Positions 1-11,045 of a stretch of 64,000 nt of DNA are shown in pieces. The notes below the pieces were generated by a model. That model searched no databases. It was given only the letters and a program-made list of their open reading frames with translations, and was not told the origin of the DNA. The stretch spans positions 6,555,345 through 6,619,344 of the forward strand of contig OU744451.1 of assembly GCA_916610825.1 (NCBI GenBank), read 5' to 3'. A program made the position numbers and the translations under genes. The stretch's first letter is position 1, and each line of letters opens with the position of its first letter. Source of the stretch: Haliclystus octoradiatus. Lineage: Eukaryota; Cnidaria; Staurozoa; Stauromedusae; Haliclystidae.

Positions 1-170
1 CCATGCCAAGAAATCACTGTGATGACGTTGAAATGTTTTTACAATATATGTTTTGTATTTGATTACTATATTCAAAACTTTGTCCGGCCGTCTTCTGTTG
101 GTCGTAAAAAGACAAACTATTCGAAGACATCGAGACGCCTGGCAGCTATTAGACGAGTAGTGGTAGTAGT
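1..170. repeat. Direct duplicate of 23203-23370 (LINE 3' flank)
   Basis: This stretch is nearly identical, in the same orientation, to 23203-23370. It lies outside the LINE 3' end that follows in both places, so the two loci are copies of one insertion site and not independent insertions. No confident gene is visible; a short frame in the second copy ends in a run of valines produced by the LINE tail and is not credible. Confidence 0.8.
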
Positions 171-1287
171 ATAGACAGTCACATTATAGGAATGTGCCGT
201 CCATCTTACGCCTTACATATTTGCTACACAAAGAGCGCCACAAATCACATGCAGACATAGCTGACAAAGAAACTTGTAAATATGACAATTCCAAATACAA
301 ATCATTATGAAAAGAGACTACTTACCCATAGCCCCGTCGAAACATCCCCTTCGGTTGCTAGTGAAGCATGTCATGCAGCGGTCGAGGGACATATTACGTC
401 TTTGATCTCTCGGTATGAACTAAAAAAGACAACTGACATTGATGAGCAACAGAAAAGGCAGAAGGGGAAAGTTTCTCAAGTTTGGCAGTAGACAGTAAGT
501 TGGACCAATGTAATCCTAAAGCATATCGAAGCATGGCGTCATAAGCTGAGTCAAATCGAGTCAATAGAGTGGTTGATAGAACCCACGTTTCGAATGCATA
601 TAATAGAACAGGTTCTATCGTGTGTTTTAACAGTCGTAACTTGACGTCATTGCTGTTGACATCGGACGCCAAGACTTTGTTTAGACCTCTAATGGCTGAT
701 CAAGCCTGACCAGGCTGACCTCTATACGTTGGGTTAAATCATCTGAAGAAGATGGAAGCACAGAACATAGGTACTTGAACGAATTTACACGTTCTAGCAC
801 GTTCATTTGATGTATCAAGGTGTGCCTGTTTTATACCTAAAGCAATAAATTTCGTCTTAGTCGTGTTAATCGTAAAGCCTATCGTTTCACCAACCCGTTC
901 AACTTCATCGAGAAGTTGTTGTGCATCAGATATTCTCTTTGTTAAGTTCGAAATATCATCAACGAATGAAAGGTCTGATACGCTGCGCTCTGCATGACTT
1001 GAAGACCTACGATGATCAGGGGTAAAACAGGAAGAGTCAGGGCATAAAATGCGAAAAACATAATCAATAAATAGAGTAAAGAAAAAAGGGGACAATGTGT
1101 CAACCTGTGGTACGCCAAAAGCTATCGGGAAATCGTCATTATCACCATATTGAGTTCTAACAAAAGCCCAATTAGAAGATTAAAAGACATGATAGCATCA
1201 ATAAGAACAATAGGTATATACTACGTATAGGACATGAGTATCTTAAATCTTAAAACTGAGCCAGTTGCCTTTTTGAGTCGATAAAAA
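160..1287 (-). mobile_element. 5'-truncated LINE copy A (APE-type non-LTR, RT C-terminal half)
   Basis: Collinear with 13780-14900 of the longer LINE copy. On the minus strand, 1095-739 carries the RT active-site region as SDLSFVDDISNL (an FVDD variant of YADD), followed by the thumb-type motif around ETIGFTINTTKTKF. The block 672-394 carries the post-RT region (KLRLLKHTIEPVLLYAFETW), typical of this LINE type. Frames are broken, so the copy is dead. The 3' end on the sense strand finishes in a short ACT-rich tail (plus strand TAGTAGTAGTATAGACAG, near 165). The 5' end is truncated where LINE B begins at about 1289. The clade (RTE-like or CR1-like) cannot be fixed by eye. Confidence 0.85.
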
Positions 1288-1288
1288 T

Positions 1289-1905
1289 TGCTGGAATCAG
1301 CATCACCAGAATGGAATCCATGCCTTCTCAAAGACATTGAAAAAATAGAAGCTATTCAACGGTACTTCACCAGAAGACTATTTCAACTTTTAAAACGTCC
1401 ATATACAAGCTATCCAGATCGCTTGAAGTTTCTTGGTCTGGAAAGTTTGGAATACAGAAGGGTTTTCTTTGATCTATGCATTTTGTATAAGATAACCCAC
1501 AATCTTGTGGATTTATGTATGGACGACTTGAGCTTCACGTATGACACAAATAAATATTCGATGCGTGGTCATCAATTCAAACTTATTGTCCCTCAGATAC
1601 CACGTCTACAAAGTGTACAACATCAATTTTGTTATCGAGTTACTCCATGGTGGAATAAACTGTCGTCAGACATAGTTTCATTGAACACACTGGCTAGTTT
1701 TAAATTTAATTTAAAGAAATACAATGTTAATTCGTTTTGTAAAGTTTTCAAATAGATTACACATCATATATCTGTAAACTTAGAATGTAAACTTAGAATT
1801 ATGAAACCATTAGGCTGTATGTAAGTGAGGGTTACAAGCCCTCCTGTATTTTCCTGTCAACAATTGAAAGTTGATGAAATAAATCAAATCAAATCAAATC
1901 AAATT
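1289..1905 (+). mobile_element. 5'-truncated LINE copy B, C-terminal RT fragment with (AAATC)n tail
   Basis: An open frame from 1288 to 1755 encodes about 155 residues typical of the C-terminus of CR1/jockey-like reverse transcriptases. Visible motifs are ESASPEWNPCLLKDIEKIEAIQ, RRLFQLLKRPYTSYPDRLKFLGLESLEYRR, a RGHQFKL block and a terminal WWNKLSSDIVSLNTLASFK segment. After the stop, the 3' UTR ends in repeated AAATC units near 1880-1903, a typical 3' tail for this type. It is in the opposite orientation to LINE A and starts inside it, so it inserted into or next to LINE A. It belongs to a different family because its C-terminal region does not resemble the LINE A one. Confidence 0.85.
1880..1905 (+). 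repeat. (AAATC)n microsatellite tail of LINE B
   Basis: Four to five tandem copies of AAATC directly after the 3' UTR of the LINE B fragment. This is the usual 3' tail signature of CR1-like or jockey-like insertions. Confidence 0.85.
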
Positions 1906-2209
1906 GTTAAAGGACTAGTTGAATTATTCACTTACTGCTCAAAATATCATAAAAATGAAATAAAATGTATCATATTATTCCTTAGACAAATGATTACAAA
2001 TAGATTTAGCTGCTTGTATTTAGCTATTAAACTATTCAACGGCACACATAAACGCGTGCACACCCTGTGTACTCGCGTCATATGTTTACAAATAATTTAT
2101 TAACAAGCAAACAATGTTATTAATATAGAGATGCTTCGTCTTAGTCTACACATGCCAGGTGCAACTATCAGAATTATGCGGTAATTTTTAAACTTCTTTC
2201 TCAATCAAT

Positions 2210-2565
2210 TTATACTATTTCATATTTCTTTCTTTCTACTTGACAGAGGTACCAAAACTTAATGCGTGTTCCAAGGCTCGGATACTCGGCACCATCATGA
2301 TGTGAAACACAGTAACCGCTTGGGTTCATTATAACCTTGTTTTCATCAATCCACAAACGACTCAAATCATCACTGCAACTTGTTGTTGAAATCAGATTGT
2401 CATTAATATTGCTTCCTTCTGCCGCTAAGCATGATACTTGACCATCATGATATATTCTCTCATTCCAAAACTCGAAAATGCTGTCGCAGTCTGATGAAAA
2501 TTTCATACGATTGCTACCAGCAGATTTTTTGATGCAATGTCCTGCGTTCAAATGTCGGATAGCAC
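2210..2565 (-). CDS. Ricin-B-like (beta-trefoil) terminal exon, left gene copy
   Basis: Terminal exon of a small secreted protein, presumably a carbohydrate-binding domain acting outside the cell (inferred). The exon starts after an AG acceptor preceded by a pyrimidine-rich tract (minus strand, at 2566-2567) and runs to a stop at 2210. It needs one base from the upstream exon (phase 1). The product begins GAIRHLNAGHCIKKSAGSN and contains FEFWNERIYHDGQVSCLAAEG and SRLWIDENKVIMNPSGYCV. The W-x-D-x-x-x-x-I-x-x-x-x-G-x-C-V pattern and the spaced cysteines resemble a ricin-B repeat, though the family call is by pattern only. The frame is intact and the right-hand copy at 31502-31860 is very similar but one residue longer. 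The 3' end diverges most (IKFWYLCQVE here against IHFHSKKCQLE). Confidence 0.6.
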
Positions 2566-3360
2566 CTAAATAAATGAAACCAGATAAATATTATAAGAAT
2601 AGACATACCATTGGATTAAAATGACAATGATTCGATCAATCTGATTGGTTTGAAGTTTGACGCCAAATCACCATAGCAAAACTTGGTTCGAAAACGCAAT
2701 CAATCTTACAATTCAAACTTGATATAACGAATGCGAATTTCCAAAAATTTGGTCAGTAGTTTTCAAAAACACTTCATGGACAAGAAAGCCATGTAAATGC
2801 TTGTAAACGTTGTGCTAATTATAACACAAAGCAATTGGTGGCGCACAATTTCTAATTGCTTAATAGGGCATAAATGAGTTTTCGATTTACAACAAAATAG
2901 AACGATAAAGCGGCATCAAGTATTATGCCCATTAAAAGTCCATAAATGGTTGGGGAGCATGGCACATGTTTGAGGTTGAACCCTGGTAATTAAATCAGAA
3001 ACTAGAAAAATGGCATAAAATTTATGCTATAGATAGAACATAATATATTGTCTGACAAATATCTTATTATTATCAAATAAAAATTTGAAGATTATAAATT
3101 ATGGACAAACGCCCAATAATAATCATTATTTTACTGTACGCTTAATTGGCATCGTTCACTTGACGCAATCATTAATTTTTATTTGCATTTAATATGAGTC
3201 CGATCCAACTGTCAATATTGAATATAGTAATACAGTCATAATAGCATTTCGTGTAACGATACCTTTTTGTACTTTCGATGTTGTCACCTGTATATAATAG
3301 TAAAATATGAGTAATAAAACTTAAATAGAATTATTTAAAACTTGACAGTTTTACACTTAG

Positions 3361-4177
3361 AGGAGCAAAATGCCCTGGCTGATGTTGATCGTTGAATTTA
3401 CACTAAGCTTAAAGGGTCAAACAAGACCGGCAGCCTTTGTATGGAATTTTTTGAAATATGATGTATGTCGTAGCTTTTTCATTTAAAAGATGATGACAAT
3501 CAGGGTTTCAAACACGACAGATATATATGCCCTGAAAATCATCATTCCAAGAGAACATGTCTAAGATTTTATCAGAATATTTCGTACCAAAACGTCGTGG
3601 TTCGAAACGCAGACAAACGAACGACTAGGCAACCGTCACTAATTAAATTCAGTTGGAATCAATTTTGTAGCAAGCCATGATATCCAAACAACTAGAAAGC
3701 ACATATAATGTTTATTTTGTTTCGATCGAGATTGACTAATGTCAGTGTAATTGAAATACAGAAATATATGCCGTTGATTTGACGTTGTCAAAATGAAGCT
3801 AGATTCGAATTGTTTCTTTTTTGCACGAAATATCACATTCATAGATTTTTAAACAAAAAACAGTATCAAATGTGCACAATTATCTACATTATGCTTTCTT
3901 TCAACAAAATGCTTTATTCCATATTACATCTTTGGTAAACGGTCTTAGCAAATCACAAAACATTTTTTCTGACATCGAAACACTCCTCGTGATATATTCC
4001 AGTTACCAGATTTCATTGCTATGAAAACTCAAAACCGAGTTGATGATGTCACAACTGGTGTTTGAAAATGAGGTTTTGAAAAAAACGTTTTTTTTTTCAA
4101 AACAAAATTATCGCCGGTCAATAATACCCTTTTAATTCAAGTTGAGCTCGTAGCGACCGCCGGTCAATTTTGCTCCT
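3361..4177. mobile_element. TIR element (MITE-like, ~817 bp) in the intron of the left gene copy
   Basis: The sequence between these points has no counterpart in the right arm. It is bounded by inverted AGGAGCAAAAT at 3361-3371 and ATTTTGCTCCT at 4167-4177, with short subterminal similarity inwards (both ends then carry a CCTGGC/CCGGC-like segment). The interior includes palindromic GACCGGCGG/CCGCCGGTC blocks at about 4110-4165 and no long reading frame. I could not define a target duplication, so the superfamily is open. Confidence 0.6.
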
Positions 4178-4440
4178 TTAATAAAAAATTGAACAAGGAT
4201 TGATATATAATGTTACAAGAAAAACTTCAATATATATTACATCTTTTATGAATGGTCTCATAAGCGACTTGAATATAAGTGAACTATTTAATGTTTACTT
4301 TATACTCAATTCTATAAACAATCTTAAGCAAAATTTATAATGTAGAAATTTCGTGATTCATAAACAATTCCTTGACTGAAAAAGACTTACGCATGAAATG
4401 GGAACAATTACGCATAAAATGTGATATAAAACGTCTTTAC

Positions 4441-4752
4441 CTTGTAGATATACCAATCAATTGTAGATGTCATGGTAGATGTAAGGAAATTCGATCGTGA
4501 ATGTAGATTACATTCCGCTGCTAACTTTGATGAAGTGTTGTGCTTGCGGATGTTGATGCTGTAGCAGTTAGAACGTTTCTTGCATTCAAAAAAACAGCGA
4601 AGAAAGTCCATTAATTCGAAATGATATATTGGATCAATATTAAATCTAGAGTCCTCTGCTGTAAGAATATATTTGCTTTGAAATCCATCAGTAATAATTG
4701 AGAAATGGATGATGATGGACATTAATAGTATGGAACATATGATTCGCGTCAT
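4441..4752 (-). CDS. Signal peptide + PAN/Apple-like exon, left gene copy
   Basis: First visible coding exon of the left secreted-protein gene. I start it at the ATG giving MTRIICSILLMSIIIHFSIITDG, a clean hydrophobic signal peptide; an in-frame upstream ATG at 4842 would add a hydrophilic leader and is less likely. After it comes KYILTAEDSRF, then DFLRCFFECKKRSNCYSINI and AAECNLHSRS. The C-x3-C-x5-C spacing followed by a lone C before hydrophobic L-H matches PAN/Apple folds, which mediate protein or glycan contacts outside the cell. The exon ends AAG|GTAAAG, a good donor at 4440. It is 312 bp and ends in phase 0, while the ricin-B-like exon at 2565 begins in phase 1, so at least one exon between them is unseen. 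The right copy is 25872-26183. Confidence 0.65.
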
Positions 4753-5890
4753 GTTTTTACTTTTATCAACACCCCAATACACAATTGAGTAACTTGCACA
4801 CCGATGCGGGTTTAAAAAGTAAAACAGTGTTTTTCTTATCACATGATAAACATTTTCGATTCAAAAGAAGACACCTGAAAAAAGTGACTATGATTGTAAG
4901 TGACAAACATGAAAGAGAGGACTACCTGCAAATAATCAGAGTAAAACGAAGAACTGCTGTTTGTCATTTTATATTTGTTATCGTTGTATATATTGGCAGG
5001 TGGAAAATTGAAAGTTATATTTGTCTGCTATAGTGTCAAAAGGTTGTGTGTAGGTTCCACATGACAACAATACAAGCGCGTTTCATTCTCTGTAATTTAA
5101 TTCAATTTTGCGAAACTTTATGGATATCAAAACCTAAGAAAATGAGTGCGTTGTTGCTAGATTTTCAAATTTCTAAAGCATATCCCCAATATATTCAAGA
5201 AATAAATAAAAACCAAGCATCTTTCAATTTGAGAATAAAGGTTTCCATAGGTTTCCATGAGAGCAATGTTCCTCAGTCAACGTGTGTTAAGTGGTTATTC
5301 CCCAGCCGACAATGAGCACCAGAGCTCATATAACAATGTAAAATATTGTTTAAATGAGGTTTTAATTAATGTAAACATTTAATATCAAAAGTTTGAAAGA
5401 GAATAAAACAAATTAAAAAGTAGATGAAATATTGGAGGCTCACTCCTCCCACATTGGGTTGTATTTTTGTTATTGTTGTCACGGGAGGATGATTGCGTGC
5501 ATTCCCTTCTATATTGTTCTTCATAGGAGAGAACCTTCATTTCATTGTAAAGCAATTTTATTGCGGTGTTGATGGTGTGCAAAATCTGTCATTCTCCGCC
5601 ACAAAAGCATGTGAACACCTTTCAGAATCGAATCGATTCACTTGGAAAAGTCTATACTGGTGTTTTGGTCATGTACATGAACGTACATATGATATGAAGG
5701 CTATGTAGTATCTTCTGGAACCTTGTTTCTAACTTCGTTTATAATAATAAAACATTAAAATAATGCATTCATATAGCGCCAATTCTTGCTTAATTCAATG
5801 GCGCTTTTACAGTTTTACGGAAGTAAAATGATCATAAATAGTATACAGCTAACCCATTTTAGTAATTTTATGCATCTACTCATATGATCT
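4753..5890. other. Conserved upstream region of the left gene copy
   Basis: About 1.1 kb upstream of the start codon is retained in inverted form at 24290-25871. The TATA-like tract near 4964-4972 (TTTATATTTG on the plus strand) matches the tract at 25648-25656 in the other copy and could be core promoter sequence, which is inference only. An 82-codon frame on the opposite strand (4785-5033) overlaps the signal-peptide exon and is open in both arms (25591-25839). Recent duplication alone can explain that, so I do not call it a gene. Confidence 0.45.
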
Positions 5891-6420
5891 ACTATGCATC
5901 ATCTGCTATGAGACACTCAAGAGGCCAAAATCACTCGCCTATCGGCTCGTCATTTTTAAGTATCTTTCATGTCTCATTACGCACCCAGCGTGTTCGTATC
6001 AGAGTACATAAAACTCAGCACCGTTTTCTATTAGTTAATTAGTTAAGTAGTAGATGCATAACGAGAGAGTAAACACAATAGAAAAAGACTGTTTTCAAGA
6101 ACAACGGTTGCATATCATTACAAAGGGTTATTGAAAACGAATTGAAGGGATATCTATGGGGAGTGTAGTTAAAAGTATTGTTCAGAAAACAAGATGTAGG
6201 TCTCCAAGGAAAGGAAGCATAGAAGAAAAACACAGAGACAAGACACAGGACCAGTAGCAGTAATGTAATTGTGTGGAAGGACCCTTACGGGTCCTTCCAT
6301 AGGATACTCTCATAATCCATAGTCCAGTTCCGAAGCATATCTCTCTATTAAACACGATTAACCAACTTTATTCAAACAACTTTGAATAAGACAACAATGA
6401 GGATAACAATTAACAACCAT
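5891..6420. other. Unassigned AT-rich interval
   Basis: No exon or recognisable transposon domain seen. It contains one perfect 11-bp stem hairpin at 6274-6299, listed separately. Confidence 0.5.
6274..6299. repeat. Perfect hairpin: 11-bp stem, TTAC loop
   Basis: TGGAAGGACCC at 6274-6284 and GGGTCCTTCCA at 6289-6299 are perfect reverse complements around a TTAC loop. The stem is more GC-rich than its surroundings. No T-tract follows and the setting is eukaryotic, so this is not a bacterial terminator. Confidence 0.85.
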
Positions 6421-6739
6421 TGTGTAAACGTGACAGCGCTACAACTACGTGCCCTGAGGCACAACATACCAGCGAGCGAACAAAATCGCAAGACCACGTG
6501 ACTGTAAAAAAGCGTAAAAAAAAAAAGAGTGAAACAAAGGGTATTACAGAAAAGGTCGAGTTTAAAAATTCATATAAAATGAAATACTTGATTGATCTTG
6601 ATAAAAACAGAACCACGATGCTAATAAGTAGTGGAACATTCTAGCGACACAAACAGAATCTTTGTAAAGCGCGCAGGAGAAACTATCGGCTGAAATTTGG
6701 GTCTCCAATATCCTTGGTTGAATTTTGACTCCGTATGCG

Positions 6740-6830
6740 CGGATCTGGGCTGGCGGTCGCGGCCGCTTCGCGACCGCTTCGCGACCGCTTGCCTGAGCGC
6801 GGGGCTCCGCCCCTCGCTTCGCTCGGGCCT
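6740..6830. repeat. GC-rich hairpin island with 11-bp tandem repeats
   Basis: A roughly 90-bp stretch dominated by G and C within AT-rich DNA. GCGGTCGCG at 6753-6761 is the reverse complement of CGCGACCGC at both 6769-6777 and 6780-6788. GCTTCGCGACC repeats twice in tandem and decays in a third copy. A second stem is GGGGC-TCC-GCCCC within 6801-6813, nested in GAGCG...CGCTC. The island directly abuts the left end of the MITE at 6829. Confidence 0.85.
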
Positions 6831-7108
6831 CAAGGGAGGTAACTCCAGCTCTTCAGGGACGGGGAGATGCCACTTTGGAAAAAAGTGAAGTACCCCAAAA
6901 GTTCCAAAAATTCTGTTGATGCTACCCAAAAAGTTCTAGCAGGTTGATTGATTTTAAATAAATACACAGAAACGATGCAAAAATAGGACACCTAAATGTT
7001 CAAAAATTTGAAATCTCATACCCAAAATGTTTTTTCTCAGCTGGAATATGGACCCAAAAAAAGTGGCACGTCCCCGTATAGCCGTCCTACTGGAGTTACC
7101 CCCTCGGG
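6829..7108 (-). mobile_element. MITE, GGGGGTAACTCC-type TIR family, copy 1
   Basis: Bounded by CTCAAGGGAGGTAACTCC on the left and GGAGTTACCCCCTCGGG on the right, which are imperfect inverted repeats. The interior (GCCACTTTGGAAAAAAGTGAAGTACCC and CAGCTGGAATATGGACCC) matches the reverse complement of the copy at 23396-23775. That second copy has a clear 8-bp target duplication, suggesting an hAT-type mobiliser. Here no target duplication is visible and the left end runs into the GC-rich island. Confidence 0.7.
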
Positions 7109-9060
7109 ACACAGGAGTAAAATTTCGGGACACAGTAACTCAGAAGCAGGCCAAGAAACTGAACTAAATATATTTTCAAGCATGGAATGTCCAATGCAGT
7201 ACCACTCAATCCATTGTGATTTAGAATTACAACGAGTGCTGAATGAAGAGTAAGTTTCAATTTAATTTCTCTTTTTTACTCACAATTTCATTTATCATTT
7301 CACGTGCTGTGTAGACAAATGCATTGGTTAGAAATGAAGATGTGTCGTATCATATTAACATTTTAACTATACACTCTGTTTTGCAAACGCATGTTGCTTG
7401 ACAACTATTTAACTGAAGGGACAACACCGAACTTCATGAGCTTGGCCAAATTTTCTCGAAAAAGAGGACGTGAGTGTAAATTATATGTTTGGTTTCATAT
7501 CATGTATCAATCATTGTCTCAAATACTGATCAATATTTTCTATAATTTTATACACAGTACGAAACACCCATTACGGAAGCAACGGTTGTGAAGAGGAAGA
7601 AGGTACCATGCAGAACATAGTGCATGAGCTATTGAAGCAGAGAGTAATTATTGAAAAAAATAAAAAAAGTTAGACGAGAATATAAAAACGATACTAAAAT
7701 ATAATGAAATATAAATGTAAAATATGTGAGAGAAGAGGTGTATGAGATGTGGAATGTATTGTTAGAGACCGACAACGTAAAATTATTTCGGAGATCATGC
7801 AAGCAACGCTGTTTATCTCTTGTAAAATCAGGATAGATATAAATATTTTGCACATAGGGTTCAACCTCAGCATCTTTGACAATATAGAGCACTTCCTCTT
7901 CTGTGTTGTAGATTTCAATAATGTGCTTATAATTGCTTCTCGTTTCCGATCCGTTCTGTGTTTTCAATCTCTATCCTGTTGTCTGGATCAAGTTTTTTAC
8001 AAAGGGATTGAATGATCTCTTTGTCATGTTAATTGTCCGTAATTGGTAGACCATTCTGTAGATTCGATTTCTGTACAGAAGTTTGTTTTCATTGGTGAAT
8101 CTTCCGAGTTTATTCAACATCATTTCTATCAGCGTGTTTGTTGTTCCGTGTTGCTGGTTGAGTTGGAGTTGTTGTTTGTGAAAGCACATGTTGGGCATCG
8201 AACTACAATGCCATAAAATCACTGTAAATTTGTACAGTACTTCCGTGTATCTAAATTGAACTTTAGAGTTTAAAATAGCGTTTCTGATTGGATTTATTAT
8301 TCAAAACGTGTATACAATGTGCAGTTTTACTTTTGTAACCAATGATTTAAATTCAAAGTATCTCCCTTTCTGTTCGTAACATGTACTTATTTCATTAAGC
8401 CATTTATAGGAATTTGATGTTTGAAATTATTAACTCTGAATATTATTTGTTTCTCCACGATAAATTGTATGCAATTCTGAAATTTTAATAAGAGCGTCAT
8501 TTTCATGACCGTTTTGGTCCATGGTTTTCCTGTGTGATTGTGTGTGTGGAATGAATGTAATTAATATTCGTTAGTGCTTTTGGTTAGTAATATATTTTTT
8601 CGTTACTTATCCAGGTCTGTTCAGTTGCACTGATCATCTCCACTGAAATCTCCAACTACGTTTGTAAGTTGAAAGGGGATACGCCCCTTGCCCTTTCCGT
8701 AACCTCAAGCTTTACGATTCCCATCTGATTCTGTCGAGCATCATCCGAAACCTTCTCCAGTCCGATGCATCCCAATAACATGGAAAATTACATTCTCAGT
8801 GAGTGATGTACTTTTTGTTGATTCTATGTGGTTCAGGCCATGCTCACTTGAAAACCTTGCAATGGAATTGTTTACACGAAATGGTATTTCCCATAAAGTT
8901 ACATGGATTTAATGGGTAGATTTGACAAGCCATATGCTTGCCACCCAAGAAAGCGTATTTCAACGATTTGGATAACTCTAAAATTTCAGAAAAAGATACT
9001 CAAAACGTATTTAACATGACCTATACTTAATCACTGATACCTTAATATTATGTGACGTGT
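7109..9060. other. Unassigned AT-rich interval
   Basis: Only short reading frames on both strands, none with a family signature. Segments near 8640-8790 (GTTGAAAGGGGATACGCCCC and a cytosine-rich stretch) have less skewed composition and could be old transposon sequence, but I cannot name it. No RNA gene seen. Confidence 0.4.
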
Positions 9061-9074
9061 TTGAAAAATTTAGA

Positions 9075-9098
9075 TCATCATTCATCATCATCATCTTC
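9075..9098. repeat. (ATC)n/(CATCAT)n microsatellite
   Basis: Short run of CATCATCATCATC directly followed by TTCATTTATTGAGGTATAAC. A microsatellite joined to such a block is common at LINE 3' ends, but no LINE coding sequence is seen next to it. Confidence 0.6.
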
Positions 9099-9119
9099 AT
9101 TTATTGAGGTATAACTTTA

Positions 9120-9793
9120 AGCCTACACAGACTTTTTTCAAAGGGCTCATTATAAAAAATAAATTACAATATAATTTTTCAAAATACCAATATTAAATAA
9201 TTAGTAAATTTACAGTAACATAATTTTGATCTATCAGCTATCAATTTTACAAACTAGATGCTTGCCATTATTTAACTGTATCAAGTCTAGTTTGGCAGGC
9301 TGCATTGAAATTGACTGTAGTAGTACAGTCGTTTTAGTCCAATATAAACCTCACAAAAATTGCAACAGAAGCATTTTTCGTCAATGCTAGGGTAAAATTT
9401 TATGCTTAACAACATATCCAAAATAATCCGAAATCAGAGTAGGCAAAATTCCTCAATTTCGCAATTTGATTAATGGCATTCCTAGTAGAAACATGAAGGC
9501 GAGATTGTCAAGTTTCAGTGCAATCTGTAATTTAATTTGAGAAAATATCATCAGACATAGTAGCCCTGCATCATTTAGCTCATGTAATGTGCTTAAAACT
9601 TCTTTGCTGTCAATATGTATTAAATTACCAAAACGAGGCTATGGAAGAAGATTCACAAATCGACAAAACAAGGAACAAACATATATACAGTCAGTATATG
9701 ATAATAATAATATACAGTCAGTATATAAACATATCAGTAACAAATTTTATTAATTATGCTCTAACATTCCACTAGCAGTATAGATCATGTAAA
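9120..9793. other. Unassigned AT-rich interval
   Basis: No supported feature. Contains a repeated ATACAGTCAGTATAT motif near 9684-9726 (two imperfect copies). Confidence 0.4.
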
Positions 9794-9805
9794 TACTTTA
9801 TATAT

Positions 9806-10212
9806 CTTACTTAGAAAATACAGCTAGATGTATATATTATAAAAAAGTAATATAGACGGTGTCGCCCTACCGAAGGCACCCGTACCAATCCTCAATTTCT
9901 AGATGAGTGGCTTTTTTCGCTGAGTTGCAATGATTTTAAACGCTCTTTGTTGATCTCAGCCGCGACACTACAGATCAATTTCAACAGATTTCATGGCGGA
10001 TGGGTCTTCATTGTCAATGCGCAACGATGCGCCGCAGCTACTCACAATGCAATTCCCTCTGGGCCATTCCATCCGCCATCCTCAGATGGTACTCATTTGA
10101 TGTTTCAGATAAAGTCAAGGCTGAGTTGACCTTAGGGATCATTTGAACCACAGTCGATCAGATATGATCGATCTGAAGTTCGGTTGCTCTGCCATCTGAG
10201 CTAATCCTCCTT
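9806..10212 (-). mobile_element. tRNA-derived SINE with 12-bp target duplications
   Basis: Read on the minus strand, the element starts near 10210 with GGAGGATTAGCTCAGATGGC, a tRNA 5' half. The pol III A box TAGCTCAGATGG is at 10203-10192 and the B box GGTTCAAATGA at 10149-10139. The middle is less tRNA-like and continues into an unrelated body of about 250 bp, then an AT-rich tail. The element is flanked by TACTTTATATAT at 9794-9805 and 10213-10224, a perfect 12-bp target duplication of the LINE-machinery type. No functional tRNA is expected because the acceptor stem is not closed. Confidence 0.85.
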
Positions 10213-10423
10213 TACTTTATATATTATACACAATGAACAATTTCAGACAAATGCCTAGGGATAATATCATGGTCGCAATTATTTTTGACAAAAATTGACT
10301 ATTACGATTTGATGATATAGGCCTGCAGGAAAACAGCAAAAAGATATCCATTAAAATTGTTAAGTAAACTTAAACTAAAGAACTAATAACTTAATTATAC
10401 TCCTCGACAGGACATCATTGTAA

Positions 10424-11045
10424 TTTCGTATAGCATAGACCAGTTACTCAGTCGTTCATATTACTAATCTAACCATGGAATGAATATTGAACAGAGGAAC
10501 TTCACCTAAAGGTTATGCCCAAAATTGTTGACTCTTTCCTATATCCATATACAATCAGACCTGCTACAACAGTAATATCTATACAGCAACCACCTGTTCA
10601 AAGTGGTCACTCTTGCAATGTCTTAAAATAATATTTTTTATTGAATCGAAGATTGATGAGCTTGACGATTATTAATGAAAGGAAAGTTGATAGTTGGGGA
10701 ATTTTGCCAGTTTTAGAAGTTGAGCAAATTATTTCCTTCATACAAGTTTCCTTTGTCTGCTCAGACGAAGCAAGAACTAGAAAAGAGCAAGTCACCAAAA
10801 CCCGTAGCCAAGCTCATCAATCTTTGGTTCAATAGAAAATACTATTTCAAGACATTGCAAGAGTGAACACTATAGACATTTGGTCACTGTATAGAGATGG
10901 CTGTTATAACAAGTCTGATTGGATATGGATATAGGATATAGTCAACATTTTGGGCATAACCATTAAGTGAAGTTCCTCTGTTCAATTTTCATTCCATGGT
11001 TAAATTACTAACATAAACGACTGGATACCAGTAGTCTATCTTTGT
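10424..11045. mobile_element. Foldback element (~230-bp inverted arms)
   Basis: The left arm, about 10424-10665, and right arm, about 10815-11045, are imperfect reverse complements. Anchors are CCATGGAATGAATATTGAAC against GTTCAATTTTCATTCCATGG, GGTTATGCCCAAAATTGTTGAC against its complement near 10945, and AAGATTGATGAGCTTG against CAAGCTCATCAATCTT. The loop is about 150 bp and has no gene. The right arm ends where the left LTR of the BEL/Pao element begins. Confidence 0.8.

Larger units (their letters stand above)
2110..5890. repeat. Left arm of a large inverted duplication (partner 24290-31957)
   Basis: The reverse complement of this block is found at 24290-31957, including both exons of the secreted-protein gene, the intron and about 1.1 kb upstream. 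Homology starts at about 2113 (GAGATGCTTCGTCTTAGTC against GACTAAGACGAGCATCTC near 31940). It runs to at least 5880 (AAATGGGTTAGCTGTATAC against 24330-24350). The right arm is longer because of element insertions absent here, and this arm carries its own insertion at 3361-4177. Coding exons are about 90-95% alike by eye. Confidence 0.9.

Noticed and set aside
6274-6299. Rho-independent terminator
   Set aside because: Eukaryotic setting and no T-run after the stem.
6621-6929. 102-codon frame across the GC island (and the opposite-strand frame 6697-6888)
   Set aside because: Both frames come from the stop-poor GC repeats and run into the MITE; no family pattern.
7629-8222. Several overlapping 60-110 codon frames on both strands
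   Set aside because: Biased AT-rich composition, frames overlap in all registers, no splice-site or domain evidence.
10139-10210. Functional tRNA gene
   Set aside because: A and B boxes are good, but the acceptor stem does not close at the 3' side and the sequence continues into a SINE body with target duplications.
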